Source: Amphiduros pacificus
Lineage: Eukaryota; Annelida; Polychaeta; Phyllodocida; Hesionidae
Assembly (NCBI GenBank): GCA_949316495.1
Contig: OX439003.1
Location: 49,859,725 to 49,923,724 of the forward strand
DNA: 64,000 nucleotides
Direction of reading: 5' to 3'
Made by a program: the position numbers and the translations under genes. Below, piece after piece: positions 13,500-28,100 of this stretch. The first letter of the stretch is position 1. Every line of letters starts with the position of its first letter. A model generated the notes under the pieces. It was not told the origin of the DNA. It saw nothing but the letters and a program-made list of their open reading frames with translations, and did no database searches.

Positions 13500-13643
13500 T
13501 TCGAGTCACATGACCACGAAGAAGCCACCATCTTGGACAAAATGAAAACGTAAACATTGCTTCTCAGCAAAACTACTCAATATTTTGTGGAACATTGTTT
13601 TAATTTCGACTTAATGAATTGCCGATGTGATGTTTTCACAAAT
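13500..13643 (+). promoter_or_regulatory. Candidate RNF13 promoter and non-coding first exon
   Basis: The first coding exon of the RNF13-like gene begins with a splice acceptor (16109/16110) six bases before its ATG, so a 5' UTR exon must exist upstream. A strong donor (ACAAAT|GTAAGTATAC) at 13643/13644 would end one. Just upstream lie GTCACATGAC (13505-13514), an E-box variant of the lysosomal CLEAR element, and GCCACCATCTTGG (13524-13536), resembling the reverse complement of a YY1 start-site motif. Transcription from here is inferred. Confidence 0.4.
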
Positions 13644-14369
13644 GTAAGTATACTTAGATCAAAGATACTAACTTATGACATCCTTTGATTGTGCTTAGTT
13701 GGTTGTTAGGGCCATTTTGAAAAGGGTTTTTTTCTCGTCAGGTTGACACTGACCACAATTCACACTCACTGAAGTCTCATGTCATGATGATCATATCATT
13801 AATATAAGACATTATCCTAGTTTACTTGCATAGCCCAAAATTATTCTATGCCTATGAATTTATGATGATCTCTTGAATAAGAAGTACACCTGTAAAACTA
13901 ACGCTTGTCAAAAATAAATGTTTTCAAGAGATGAATACTGATGATTTGAATTACCCCACCTTGACTCGAGTCTTGACTGCAAAGATTGTTTGTTTTTTAT
14001 GTTGTTGAAAATTTGGTTGTTTTATTTAAATATTTGCTTTTTCGAATTTTTATTTTCTTTACTGTTATGTTTGATATGTTTGCTGTTTTTGGTTTTGTCA
14101 ATTTTTGTGTTGTAATTTTTGTTTTGTTCATTATTTTTTCCCCGTCCATGTAACATGATCACCACTTTAAAAAATCTTTTTAGATATTTGATTTATTAGT
14201 TTATTTTCTGTTTAGTTTGTTTATTTTTTCCCGTCCAATTAACACCGAATTTAATCATTTATACCTGTTCTTTTATTTTATTTTCACTTTGCTTTCTGGT
14301 TTTGCCAACTTTTGTTGCACTGCCCATAGAGGTTGCAAAGCACTGTTTAAGAACTGTTTAAAAAAAATA

Positions 14370-14417
14370 GGAACTGGAAACTCTGTAAAACTCTGTAAAA
14401 CTCTGTAAAACTCTCTA
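14370..14417. repeat. Short tandem repeat, 10-11 bp unit
   Basis: Four consecutive copies of ACTCTGTAAAA with slight variation. No function is evident. Confidence 0.7.
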
Positions 14418-14433
14418 AACAAGGAAAATTAGT

Positions 14434-14722
14434 GCTCCACAGTATGGTGCCCAGTCGAACACCCCAGCCTCTTGTAACTTTAATTGGTTAATTGCCCTCA
14501 AGGCATGTGGTCGAGTGGGGGAACTGCAGGGCTCAACACTGATTATAACAAATATTCTTCAAGTGCAACAAGATGTGACCGTTTAGTTACTAATCATCAT
14601 ATGTGAATCTGAAAAACAGTCAATTTTGAACCCTGGTCTTTGCATGTCAGCCAGTCACATATTAGTGGCCCCCTCAGAGGCAATGTTTCCAGGGCAGCAG
14701 TGAGGGATAATATGATGGATAA
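14434..14722. repeat. Dispersed repeat related to the MITE at 32281-32959
   Basis: It shares the ordered blocks CACAGTATGGTGCCCAG, GGCATGTGGTC, GGGGAACTGCAGGGCTCAAC, CAACAAGATGTG and GTCAGTCACATATTAGT with the longer copy at 32.3-32.96 kb. Its right end (GGCAGCAGTGAGGGATAATA) resembles the terminal repeat of that copy. The left terminal repeat is absent, so it looks truncated. Confidence 0.6.
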
Positions 14723-15429
14723 AAACTTAAACACCAAAAAAAAAAACAATCATTTTAAAGCAGTGGGGTAGTTGAAATTATCTTTGTTCATCTTTTAAAA
14801 ACATTTAATTTGGTATTTGAACAAATTTTATACCACAATGGAATGCAAAGTTCTGTCTTTTAATGTTGATTAAATATCTAAGTTCCTCTAATATCACTCA
14901 GGCGCTAACACAGCTCATCAATCAGACTTTCATGCTCTATGGTTAGAAGGCATTTCCAAGCAATATTAATTGATAATTTTGTGCAGCGATGGTCAACGAT
15001 AATGTTCCTTTTAACAAAATTGAAGTTTGAAAAGAAACTTTTCTTCTGCAGACAGAAATATTGCTGTTTAGTGACTTTGAAATATATCCTCGTTGTAGTA
15101 GGAGCCCTAGTTACTGAGACCAACAAACTTGTATTACTTAGTATATCTGGGCATACCTGAATAATCTAAATCCACCAGCCAATCACGCTATTACCATAGA
15201 TATTGCCAAATCTTCATGTGTCATAAAAATTTGATATTGCATACTGAGGAGCCTCTTGTTAAGTTTTATGTGATTTTGAGAGGCCATCTTGGTTTACTGT
15301 TTTGATGAAAGTCCAAAAATATGACACACATTTCAATATTACAGTACAAAGATGGCAACTAACAACTCATTATTTTGAGTTGATGGCAACTAATAATTTA
15401 ATGTTTTCAATTTGGGACTTATCTTAATT

Positions 15430-15610
15430 ATAATGCTGACCAGTCATGGCAGTGGTGAATGACAATGTCAGATATTTCAACCAATCAGAGAGCAGGGAAC
15501 TAATGATTACATAAAGTGTCCAGAGTAACAAATGCTGAGATGTGGTGATCATCATGGTCTACATTCCAGCATCATGTAGATGGCTTTACCAGAATAAATA
15601 AGAGACAAAT
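15430..15610 (+). repeat. Dispersed repeat, family A (copy 1)
   Basis: Shares blocks in order with copies at about 18590-18860 (same strand) and 34915-35600 (opposite strand): GCTGACCAGTCATGGCAG, ACCAATCAGAGAGCA, AGTGTCCA, AGATGGCTTT and AGAATAAAT.AGAGACAAAT. It lies in the inferred first intron of the RNF13 gene. The class is unknown; the copies are clearly diverged. Confidence 0.6.
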
Positions 15611-16115
15611 CAACAATAGGAAGTAGGCGATGCTGTACAAGATGATCTGAACAACAATCGCAGTCCCAACCAATACCAACACTGGTTTCGATCACTATGG
15701 AGCTTGTCAGTTGGATGGGGATTGACTGCGAAAGAAATGATAACAATAATAATTATTTATATTTAATGGTAGAAAATTCAAATTAACTGGCAACTGGATC
15801 AATTTAAGTAGCTACGGAGGGTCTAGTTGTACATAGCAAGTTAGGAACCAATATATTCTTATTCACTGGTCATAGACAATTTCAGTTCTACGGAATTAAA
15901 TTCAACCAAAAGGTCTTGATACCATTTAACATTGATTCCTTCACAAGATATGCCTATATTATCAATAGTTCTTTGGGTCATAGTTAACAATCTCAAGTGT
16001 ACTATTTAAAAGTGTATCTTCTTTTTGTGTATGATGACAATTAACAAAGTTTTATTCATTTTGAAATGATGTGTTATTAATATGATGTGTTTCTTTTTAC
16101 CATGTACAGATTTAG

Positions 16116-19100
16116 ATGATGTTGGGTACAATCTGCATACCGGGCCACATAACGGCCTTGTACGTGTTCGCTGTGGTTAACCTCATGGCTCTTTTCCATG
16201 TCACACTTGTTGAGGCCAACATCATTGTCGTAAGTAACTTAGAATATTAAAGATATTAATTAAGATATTAGATAAACAACTTTCATTTATGTTGTTGATC
16301 TACCGGTACGTGCTATTTTCAGTATACATATCATGGTGTCCCAAACTAAAATATGATACTTTTTACCTGTGTAGAAAACCATATATTTTGTCAGTTAAAT
16401 TTAGTTAAATCACCATACACTGGATTTCTGTCTATATCACCATTTTATCAGGGATAGCTTTTGGAAAGAAAATTTATATATATCGTTATTTATGAACTTG
16501 TATTTTCTTGGTATAATGATTGTTCAATACGAAACCAGCTCCAAAAATTTATATTATATTTATTTTGAATACATATCAAATAACTGCTCAAATAAGCCAA
16601 GTTGAGAATTAAACCTCCAATTATGTTGAAGAAAACACTCTGAAAACAGGAGGCGTGATAAGATATAATATATAAAAAAGTGTCAAAATGTAGGTCAGTG
16701 CAGGGCAGCAGCGATTCTCAGTAAAGGGTCACATCTTTTGTGTCTCTTACCTTTGCTGGTCACATGATATAAGCATTAGAGGCTAACATATTTTTGAAAC
16801 AGCAGTGAAATGCCTGTATTATTGCCATCTTGAGTCAATTTCAATTCCCAATGAAACACATTCTTCAACATATAAGTAAACAAATCAGTTTGAGTGATTC
16901 GTGATCAGAAGTAGTAGAGACAACTTAACACTCTGCATGCACTCAATCACAAACCGTTCCAGTCAATTTTGCATGGACCAACTTTATCGTGGATAGCAAA
17001 TTTTGCATGGACCAGCTTAATCATGGAGAACAGATAGTAAGAATTAAAACTACAAACGTTATTGTGGGTTTTTGCATTACACCCTTTACAATTTGTTATT
17101 ACCGGTATGAATTGAAATATGCACACCATCAAACAAAATTGGGAATGGATCTTAGAATTGTAACTCGCTGGTATTTATTATCAGTCATTCATAGGCCATT
17201 AAATAGACCTGGAAAGATAAGGTACTGGGTTTATTTTTATACGAGGCATCTCTGAGCATCCAAGAGATTATGGCTTATAATTAGTGATGTATGCTGCAAG
17301 TTTTGCCCTATTGGATTCATTTAATGATTTATTTTGACATTTTACAATAATAGATTCAAGTTCAAAGCAGAAAATGTACAAGAAAATCACATTGTGACAA
17401 TTTACATATTTGAGTATTTGAGGTAAAAAGGTTGATTTTGAAATTGCTTTTTTTGGAGGCTTGAAGCCCCAGATATCATTGTATGTAACAAAAGAAAATG
17501 ATTTTACATCCCTTAGCCTTGCTATCCAAGAGAATTGTTGTTTAAAAAGACAGAAGCACTCTCGTAATAATCTTTTACTTCCAATATATTTTCCACTGCT
17601 GGTCTGAAATATTTTGTTATCTCTGTGTTTGCAACAATCTGCTTTCTATCCCTTTCTATCCCTCCAAAAACTTGTCTTCCAGGGTATTTGAGCTGAAAGG
17701 TGTGTGATTTACCAGGAGTGTTTATTTTCATTAATAAAATGAGTTAGCTGTTCTCAAAGCTTCATCGCTGCTTTAGTCTCCTGCCATTGTTTCTTTGGAT
17801 AATTCTTGCAAATATTTGTAAGGCAGTCTCTCATTGCTAAAAAATAGAGTTTATAGAGATAGAAACTGCTTTTGTATGCTGAGAAACTATCAGGTCCACA
17901 ATAAAAATTATTCAGGTTCATAATAAAGTACACAGTGAGTAGGTCAGGATTTCGGTTCTTTTTTCATCTTTGTATGGGAAAGTTCCTCCCCAGTTAAATA
18001 AAAAGTATGTTTTATTAGTAGCAAAATAGGGAACAAAGGTGTTGTTCTAAGTTCACAGTTACACACAGGTGCAATACAAATTGATTTATCTTTTTATATG
18101 AAGCTGCCACACTCGTTGAGAGTGGCAAGCCTATGATATCAGGCAGATGATAAGCCGGTGTACTTAATATATCAAGAAATAAACATTCAATGTTTTGCTG
18201 AAAATTGAGTGGTAGTCAGCTCAAATTCTCAAATGATCAGAAATATTAGATTGTGACAAATCTATTGGATACATGTAGGTATATTTAATTGTGGGATGTG
18301 ACACTTATGTTTGACTGAGTTTCAGGCCCCTCCTCAAGTCAGGAGCTGAGATAGCATTTAGATGTTATAGCATCAATATTCTTCAGCTATTCACAAATGT
18401 GGTCAGGCTTGTAACCTGATTGTGTCAAGTCCTCACTGCAGAATGGTAGTCAATGTCATGTAGTCAATGTCATGTAGTCAATGTCATGTCTACCTATCTT
18501 GGCAAGCATTGTGTATGACATAAAATACACCTAATGGATCACAAATGTTGAAACTCAAGCAGTTAGAATTGAATGCCAGTTCGGAAGGCCTGATGTATCT
18601 TAATAATAATCCTAATAATAATCCTATGATGTCCGTACGCATATCCTGTTTGCTGACCAATCACGGCAGTCGAGACAATTGTGGGAGACAATGGCAATTT
18701 TTTAGACCAATAAGAGAGCAGATAACAAATGATTAACAGAAGTGTCCATAGTGACAATGGCGGGAAGCGGCCACTTGTTTACATGTCAGCATCACATAAG
18801 ATGGCTTTCTCAGAATAAATTACAGAGACAAATCATTAAAACAACAACAACAACAAAGATAAAATTATACATGTACATGATAAAATCCACACAAATGTGT
18901 GTGATCAGTGTTGTAGACAAGGGGTAGGACTTAATTGACACACATTTGCTGAGGACAATAGGCACCGGCCTGACTAGCTTCCTTGATTTAAGAAGCTTGC
19001 TTTTATAACTGGGAAAGTCAGTGGATAGAACTTGTCTTAATAACTTTGGGAATTTAAGGATTGGGAAGCATGCAAAAATAATACAATTTTGATTGCTATC

Positions 19101-22100
19101 CCAGTCCCTCTAAGGATCCTCAGAGCATAAAACATAGGCATAAAAACCATGCTTCACACCCTGGCCAAACATCTTTGAGTGTGAAGAATAGCCTGATTGG
19201 AAGATATAAAATGATCACCTGTTGATGACTCTTTAAAGCCTTACCTTAGAGGTGTGAGACAATCATTAAACTTACTTCTCATAAGCTGACTCACACCTGA
19301 CAGTTCATAATATAGCAAGATACATCAATTCAGAGAAAGAAATCTTCAGGCAGAAAACACTATGGATAAGAATTAAAGGGGGTGTTGTTGGGGACAGAGT
19401 GCATATCAGGCCACATGTAGCGGCTTTGACTGTTTGCGGAGTTGCCGAAGAAGGAGAGACTGAAATTTTTTGGTTATTGCCCTCAACCAATAGTCAATTG
19501 ACCGGATAGAAACGAGAAAAAAAACAAATATTTGTTTGCACCTGAAATGAAACTGTGATATGATTTTTTTTTCTTTGGATTGAATGAATTTTGCACAGGT
19601 CTTTAGATATACCTGGTATTTGACTTGTAAATGTATCAAGGCATACAAGAAGCCAGAAGATTTATATAAAAGGCATAGCCAGACTTGCACAGATATAGTC
19701 ATGTATTGATCTTTCATGTAGGGTTTAGCTGCAAGTCTGTGAAGAAGATTTGAATAATTGTAAAGCTTTTTCCAGTCAAGCAGAAGTATATATGTTATTT
19801 TTTTAGAAGTTTAAATGCATTATTTAAGAAAATACTTTATTTATTGGTCTTTCATGACCCCAGCAATGTAAAGCATTGACTGTTAACAGGTGTGCGGCAG
19901 CAATATGACCATATAACATCAGTTATATTAATGCCATATATCAAAGCAAGGCTAATATCCAATTTGTAATTCATCACATACAAACTCGTGCAAATATTTA
20001 CAAGTGATGTTTGAGTATTTCATGATGAAATATTTAGGCATTTCACAAGAGCAATAATTTTTATGTATTGCATAGATAGGTCAGAGGGAACAGGGGAAAT
20101 TAATAAATGTCGGTTTGTACAATGTTCAGTATTCAAATAGCACCTATTAGCTCCTTGTTAACAGTTAAAAACAGGATAATTGCATTGCAGAAATGAGTTA
20201 ATGCAGGGAGTGGCCACCCCTGTATACTGGGCGAGGCAGGTCTGATGATGCACCGCAGACGTCAGAAGCAGCAGCCTCCCAAAGCACCATAAAACATGCC
20301 ACTGCCAGCCATGACGTACAAAATATAATTTATAACCTAGAAGACCAATATGGTCAAATAAATTGGTGATTTCAAATTTGACAAAAACAATTTATATGAG
20401 ACTAGTTTTCCTGATGTCCTATTTATGTCTTTAACAACCATAGTGAAGAAAATGTAACGGGGGAGACTGATGATAGATAGACAGTAACATTAGATCTTAA
20501 CAATACCACTAGGAGGGCCATATACACATCTGATTAATGGACCAATCATGGTAGCTTAGGCAATGTTAGTAGACAAGCATGTTGAAGTTTCAAGTGGCAA
20601 AGAAGTTTCACTATCTGAACAGGTCTGTCAGCCCACTGCTGCACTTGATGGCTAAATTCTGGTACTCATTTTAAACATTGGTGAGGCTCAGTACAGGCTT
20701 GCTCTATTCAAAGAACAATGCATTTGATGATATCATTCCTTGACATCATTTCACCTTTCAGTGCCTCTGTAATAATACTGTAAAATTGATGACATGCCAG
20801 GATATCTTTTTCAAATGGGTTTTACCCATATTTATTATCCTTGAAATAAACCTTAGAACCTTGAATATGTTGTCTGTTTCCATCCCTTATAAACCATTTT
20901 TATGATGTGAAGGTTCATAAGACAAAAGAGTGAACCTCAGTCAAATAAATATCATTTTATAAAAGATTTATATGAGAGATGAATGTGTTTATCATCAAAA
21001 CAAATTTTTTTATACTATGAAGAAGAAACCTAAAGACACATATGTCTGATTTTCTTTGATTTCGTAGAATTTGTGAAACTTATGATCTTTTATTTATGTC
21101 ACATTTAAAGGCATTTCAGCATTTTACAATTTTTTTCAGACAGACAGACAGCATGTTTCCATTGTAGTGTGTTAAAATTCCTTGAGTATATAAATGTAAT
21201 TATGCCCTCCTCCTCCGAGGGAGGGCATATAGTAATCACTTTTCCGTCCGTGTGTCCGTGTGTCAGTGCGTCCGTGCGTCCGCCACAATATTTGGAATGG
21301 CCAACACTCGAAAGTGGCTGGACCACAGGGATGATACTACATATGCCTACAACAATATAGTCCAAGTAAATATTTTCCATGAAAGTTTGGTGACCTAGGT
21401 CAAAGGTCAAGGTCGCAGTGACCATCGGGTCAACTTTGGGCGTGAGCGCTCTAACTTCTATAAAAATGTTTCAATTTTGACACAAGTTGGTGTACAGGTG
21501 TATTTTATGAGGGGCTAGGCTAAGTTCGATGATGGGCGATACTGACCAAATTTTGAAGTCATGGCGGCCATTTTTCAAAATGGCCGACGTGCCGATTTTG
21601 TGAATTCTTTTGAGAATACACTTATATCAAACATTATTACTTATTATCAATTGGTATAAGCTGCAAAAATGTTAATTTATGTAATTGGGTCAGTGTGACC
21701 TACTTTTCAGGTGAAAATCCACATCCCCATTAGTATTTAGAGTGGCCCTCATTTCAATGCTGCAGGACATTGGGGTTTGATTCTACATAATGTTTGTAAA
21801 ACTAAAGACCCCAAAAAAAGATTCCATGGAATTTTTCCAACCAAGGTCAAAGGTCAAGGTCGCAGTGACCATCGGGTCAACTTTGAGTGTGAGCGCTCTA
21901 ACTTCTATAAAAATGTTTCAATTTTGACACAAGTTGGTGTACAGGTGTATTTTATGAGGGGCTAGGCTAAGTTCGATGATGGGCGATACTGACCAAATTT
22001 TGAAGTCATGGCGGCCATTTTTCAAAATGGCCGACGTGCCGATTTTGTGAATTCTTTTGAGAATACACTTATATCAAACATTATTACTTATTATCAATTG

Positions 22101-25100
22101 GTATAAGCTGCAAAAATGTTAATTTATGTAATTGGGTCAGTGTGACCTACTTTTCAGGTGAAAATCGACATCCCCATTAGTATTTAGAGTGGCCCTCATT
22201 TCAATGCTGCAGGAAATTGGGGTTTGATTCTACTTAATGTTTGTAAAACTAAAGACCCCAAAAAAAGATTCCATGGAATTTTTCCAACCAAGGTCAAAGG
22301 TCAAGGTCGCAGTGACCATCGGGTCAACTTTGGCCGTGAGCGCACTATCTTCTGTAGAAATGTTTCAATTTTGACATTGGGGTTTGATTCTACATAATGG
22401 ATGCTGATTCTGTGAATTTGAGGTGCGGGGCAAACTGGCCACTAGGCGGCACTGGCAACAGGGGTATGCAGGAGGAGGGCATTGTTCTGCGCTCTCTGAG
22501 CGCATTTTAATTGAGGTTTTTGAGGTGTTACAATAAGCCAAGTAATGTTATAGGTGACTAATTGACAATTAGTAAATTATACGCTTTGGGGAAATTAGCG
22601 TCAAATGGCAGAAAATAAAACGGTACAAATTCCAGATATAAAATCAACAAATGATTTATACAAGAATAAGTGATGTGAAGTGTTACAAGAAACAAAATAA
22701 CAATGGTGGGAGATCGTGATCTACATCTGATCAGGCAAAACTTGTGGCAAATGCTCATTTAATTTCACTTAAAATTACAACACAATTACCATTCCTTTAA
22801 AAGTGACTCTTGGTCCATGTCTAATTTATGGCATCTATGGATGGTCTAGTTTTATTTATTTTTGTTGTTTACAGATGGATGAGTTTAACATCACATTGGA
22901 AGAATTGCCAGATCTACCAGCCCAGTTTGGTCCAAACTTCCCAGCTGAAGGATTATGGGTAAACTTGTTTTCTAGATTAATACCTTGCTAAATATTTATA
23001 GTAGTACTTAGTGTTATTAAATGAAAAGAAGAAAATATCTGCTTAAGAATGAGAAAATGTTTGTTCTTGTATAAGCAGGTCGAAACTTGGTATTCCTTAA
23101 ATATCTTTGGCTTAAATGAATACTGACTATATAGGCACCAATGTTGTGCCATATCATTTATGTAAAAAATAAACATGGTATTCTCTATCAGATGAGTATT
23201 GAGCATTAAACCTTTAATTTCATGTATAAAAAGGACATCTATGAATGAACATTATGATTTATTGAAGTTTAATATAGAGTAATAAGATAAGTTGCAACAT
23301 GAAATAGAAGTTTTACTATTAGCAGAGATGTGCCTCAGTCATCAGTTCCACCTGATGGGTAAACACAGTAGCGTAAACTTTTTTTGACCTCAGATGAGGC
23401 TCAAAGTAGGGTAGCACTGTTTGGCATTCTACCTCTATTCAAATGACAACACCTCTCATGATGTCATAAGCATATTGCCATACTCTTGTGTCATCACTTA
23501 ACCTTTCAGTGATAACACTCCACATAAAGATGATACCAGGAAAATTGCTTTCAGACGTAGGCTCTAAATTAGTTTCTTGTTAAAATAGGTTTTACAGACA
23601 CTTGCTGGAGTGCATAAATCAAAACAGTAAATAGATATGTAAGGAAAATACCTTTATCATAAATTTATCACTTTATTCATATTTTTTTAAAGATCACTGC
23701 ATCATTCCTTTAATTACAAACTTTATCTATACATATCTTCTGACCACACTCACTTAACCAATCAATTCTCAAGTCAGGAAACTCCAAAAAATTAGGTTAA
23801 AATACAGAAGCATACATATGAATACATAGACATATTTATGTAAAATTCATGTAATTTTAGGGAAAAACATTGACATTTTAGTGGTAATGAGCCATTTCAC
23901 TCATATTATTATGACTGATAGCCATATTGGATTTGTGAAGCATTTTTGATTCTATTAAGTCAAGCATGTTTTAATTGATTAAAATCTTTTAAATATCTTA
24001 CTACTGCACATTGACATTTTTGATTTGTGTAAATGGCTCAGCAGTCTATAGTTTCACTGGCATCCTACCAAAATCTGGCTCTGTCATTTCATGTCCAGAT
24101 ATTTTGATAATGTTTCTGTATATATTTTTTTTTACTCAGAATCCCTGCATTTATATTTTCAGGGCCACATAGTACATGCAAGCCCCAATCAGGCCTGCAG
24201 TCCTATCGCTGCTCCCCCCTACCCTGAGCAGAAGGACATAAAATGGATTGCAGTCATCATGCGCAAGGGATGCAACTTTGATGAGAAGGTCTACCATGCT
24301 CAGCAGGCTGGGTATGCAGCAGCATTGGTTCACAATGTCAACTCAAGCGAGCTGGTGCCAATGGGATCTGGTCAGAGTAAGTACAACAGTTGAAGGTTAC
24401 CAAAATTTACTTCACGATCCTGCTGCTAAGCAATAGAAATATCACTTTATCTGTACTTTTCTTTATCGGTATAAACTAAATTTTCTTGTCATTGTTGGAA
24501 TTTTAGTTTTATTATTATTTTAAGTCAAAAGTTAGATAATTCAATATAGCATACAGTTAGATTGGGTAAATTGATAGCACATTAATTTGCTTGAAGTTTA
24601 ATTTCAACCTCCATTTTTTCATGTTTTCATCAGGGATGAATCTTAGTAAGAAATTGTATTGTTAACGTCTGTAGGTATTTATTTAGATTAATTGTCACAC
24701 AGTTTGTACATAAATCAACATATTATGCATAATTTTACCTTCCACGCTTATATAATATTAGGATCAATCTCAATTTACCCTTTTCTTATAAATTTTTTGT
24801 CCTTTTACATTGACATCATGTTTTGTCTTTTCTTGTGATGTCAAATTTACCTTGTTTACTTATCATTTGTGGGCACATGCATTCCTTGGAACATATCTTG
24901 TCAAAACGATGCTTTACACCCACGCCAAGAATGATAACCCTTTGCAAAGTAAAATTTGGACATTCGTTCACTTGTCATTAAATGTACATCTTTCCTGCCA
25001 AAATTCCATAAAGATAACCAATTAGCTAATTTCATAAACATAACCTAATTGCCTAATTTCATAACGATAACCTAATTGATGATGTCACCAAATGTCTCAA

Positions 25101-28100
25101 CCAATCAAATGCACACACAGATTTTAGGGAAAGAAATGGCTGCATTTTGCTTTCCAATTGCAGTATGAAAAGTCAACATAATTTTTAACTCCTAGCAAAC
25201 GGGAAGGACATGAACTTCCCCCACCGGCAATGGATGGGAAGGATGTTCACATCCTCATTGTTCTGGCCTAATGATGTCATTTTGTAACATTCCCTTCGGC
25301 AGCAACTTATTAAAATGTAATCATGACTATGACGTCAGACAACTTGGATCATGAACTTTTGACCCCAGCACTTCATTGCACATATTGAATAAACATGGTT
25401 ATACATTGTATCAATTTATTATGTAGATACACTAGTCCAGCCAATTTACACATTTTACAAGCACATATACATGTGCAGTTGGAATAAGACAGATATGTGG
25501 AAGCATCTTTCTAATTTCAGTTTTTTTTATTTTTATGTTTATAATTTTTTGCTAAATATGTTTTTTATGTTAAAATTGGCAAAAACTGTATCTTTAAACA
25601 CTGTAATTTCATTTTAAGATATTTTCTGATATATATAATGAAACTTTATAATTTTATGTTTCAGTATATTGCTGATTAGTATTTGTTTCAGGATGCTATT
25701 GCAAAAGGTTTTTTGCAAGAAACGTAATGATTAGGTCCAGAATTAACCTGATTAGGTCCTGAATTAACAAGTCACTGAAATATTGTGTTTTGTGCTTTCC
25801 AGAAGGTGATTTGGTGAATATTCCCTCAGCATTCATAGGTGAAGCAGATGCCATGTATTTGGTGAAAAATTTTAATAAAAAGTTAAAGTAAGTATTTAAT
25901 TTTTTCTTGAAATTTCAATCTTTATAAAAGCTCAACCCATTCATATATGATAAAGGATGAAAAGAAAAAGGACATGCCCTTTTAATAATCTGCTTCAAAT
26001 CTTGAAAAAGTTTTTTTCTATCAGTCAAAATTGGTCAAGGAATCTTTTCATTGTGGTGTCTGTTTGCTCCTGCATTGAATGACATCTGTTTGATATGTTG
26101 AGATTCACACTTCATTTATGTGCCTCAGACATCTGCTATCTGAAGTTTTCAATGAATTGAAATTGTTGAGAAGCAATTGTTATTTCCATCCCTACACAAA
26201 ATGAAGTCTGGTGTAATCCTGTAAGATTTCTGGCCGCTTAAATTCTCTCGGTTCTAAGTTATTAGTATAACATGACATGATTTAAAACTAATGTTCTGAA
26301 GTAATGTGGTGATGTTTGTTGCAGGTTTTTTGTTGTGATAGACAACAGAGTGCCATTTAACGCAAACCTCTACTTAGTGCCGTTTGCTATTGTGGTTGGC
26401 ATCTGTTTTGTACTCATGCTTGCCTTTATGGTATGTACTGCACTCACCTTCATTTTGAATAGACTCTATTTTTCAATTTTGATAAAATCTATATAACAAT
26501 TGATTAATGGAATGAGAAGAATATTATATCATGGGTTTATTTTTTTTTCCAATTTTAAGGATATATTATTTAAGTTAAACAATAAGATAACAATGAATAC
26601 ATCTTTCTTAGATTGCAAAATGGGTAAGGGATATTCGCAAAAAAAGACGTGCGCGACTGTCCAAAGAAAATCTGAAGAAGTTACCGGTGAAAAAATTCAA
26701 GAAAGGTATGAGAAGCATAGATACTGCTTGCAACAAAATGTAAACTGGCTGAATAACTAGCTTGCAATATATCATATAGAAACAGTCACATTTCTGAATC
26801 TGTTTTACTTTTATATGTTAGGTCATACAACAAAATGATAAAAGTGCATACCGCATGTACTTGAATATAAGATATATCGGCACGGCCATTTTAAAAGTAA
26901 AACGTAAATATGCTTATGCAACAAGAATTCTTATACACGAGAACAACCTGTGGACGGTGATTTACGGCAAAATGTAAATATGATGTTCATGACGATTTTC
27001 GTGACATTGTGTTTTAAATGATAAATAAGGGTATTTACCCAATATTATCAGAGCGTATTAACTCGCATTGAAATATATTGCGCAATGATGGATCCCTGAC
27101 ACTACGTAAATAAGAAGACTCCGGGATTCATCATTGCACAATATATTAATATTTCAATCCCGTCACTTCCACCTAGGTCGCGTAAGCATATTTGAGCATT
27201 GTTAAACTCATATTTTCTTTTGCATACGAAAGCCTCTTATCATATTCAAGTAAGTAAGGTAGATCATTTTATTCACACAGAATGGACATCCTCAGAACCT
27301 TAATCAAGTGGAAAATCAAAACTTGCAAGGAACTATTTTCTAAAGCACAAAGAAATAATTGATGCACAAGTGTTTGTTAATGTTTGCAGGAGACCCATAT
27401 GATGTGTGTGCAATATGCCTAGACGAGTATGAGAATGGAGAAAAGCTACGTATTCTTCCCTGTCAACATGGTTAGTTTAATCTCAAATCCAAGAGATATA
27501 TTAAAAAAATTTCAGATGCTCTATGAGACGTTTACAAGATCTTGAATACTAATAATCATACAGATAAAATAGCTTTCCAGTGACAATTTTTTTTACCCAA
27601 GTTTGATGAGAATCTGGGGTCTTAAAAGTTTTTGTCCCCGCATTCTTCACAAAGCGAAAAGTGGGGGACATTAAATTGAGCTGCGTCCGTGGTAAATTAC
27701 TTGTGTGTAAGATACAGCCACAACGGTTTGCCATTTACCTTAGACATTGCACACATGCACTCTGGGGACCTTGATTAGGTTATGGCAGTGATTGGTTGGT
27801 TTTTGTTGCCATAGCGACTGTCCATAAGTGGGGGGACTTAGAGTCAATGCTTTTGTTCACATTTCTCTTAAATGTGTTTTTCTTAGCATTTCGTGGAATA
27901 ATATATATCAGTGTTTTTCAGCTTACCACATGAAGTGTGTTGATCCCTGGCTGACCAAGAATAAACGGACGTGTCCAGTTTGTAAGCGCAAGGTGATTCC
28001 AGGTGATACAGATAGCTCAGACAGTGACACAGACACTGAGGATGAAGCTGATAACCCCAGTGAAACCACACCCCTTCTGACAACTCAGAATGCTGGCACC

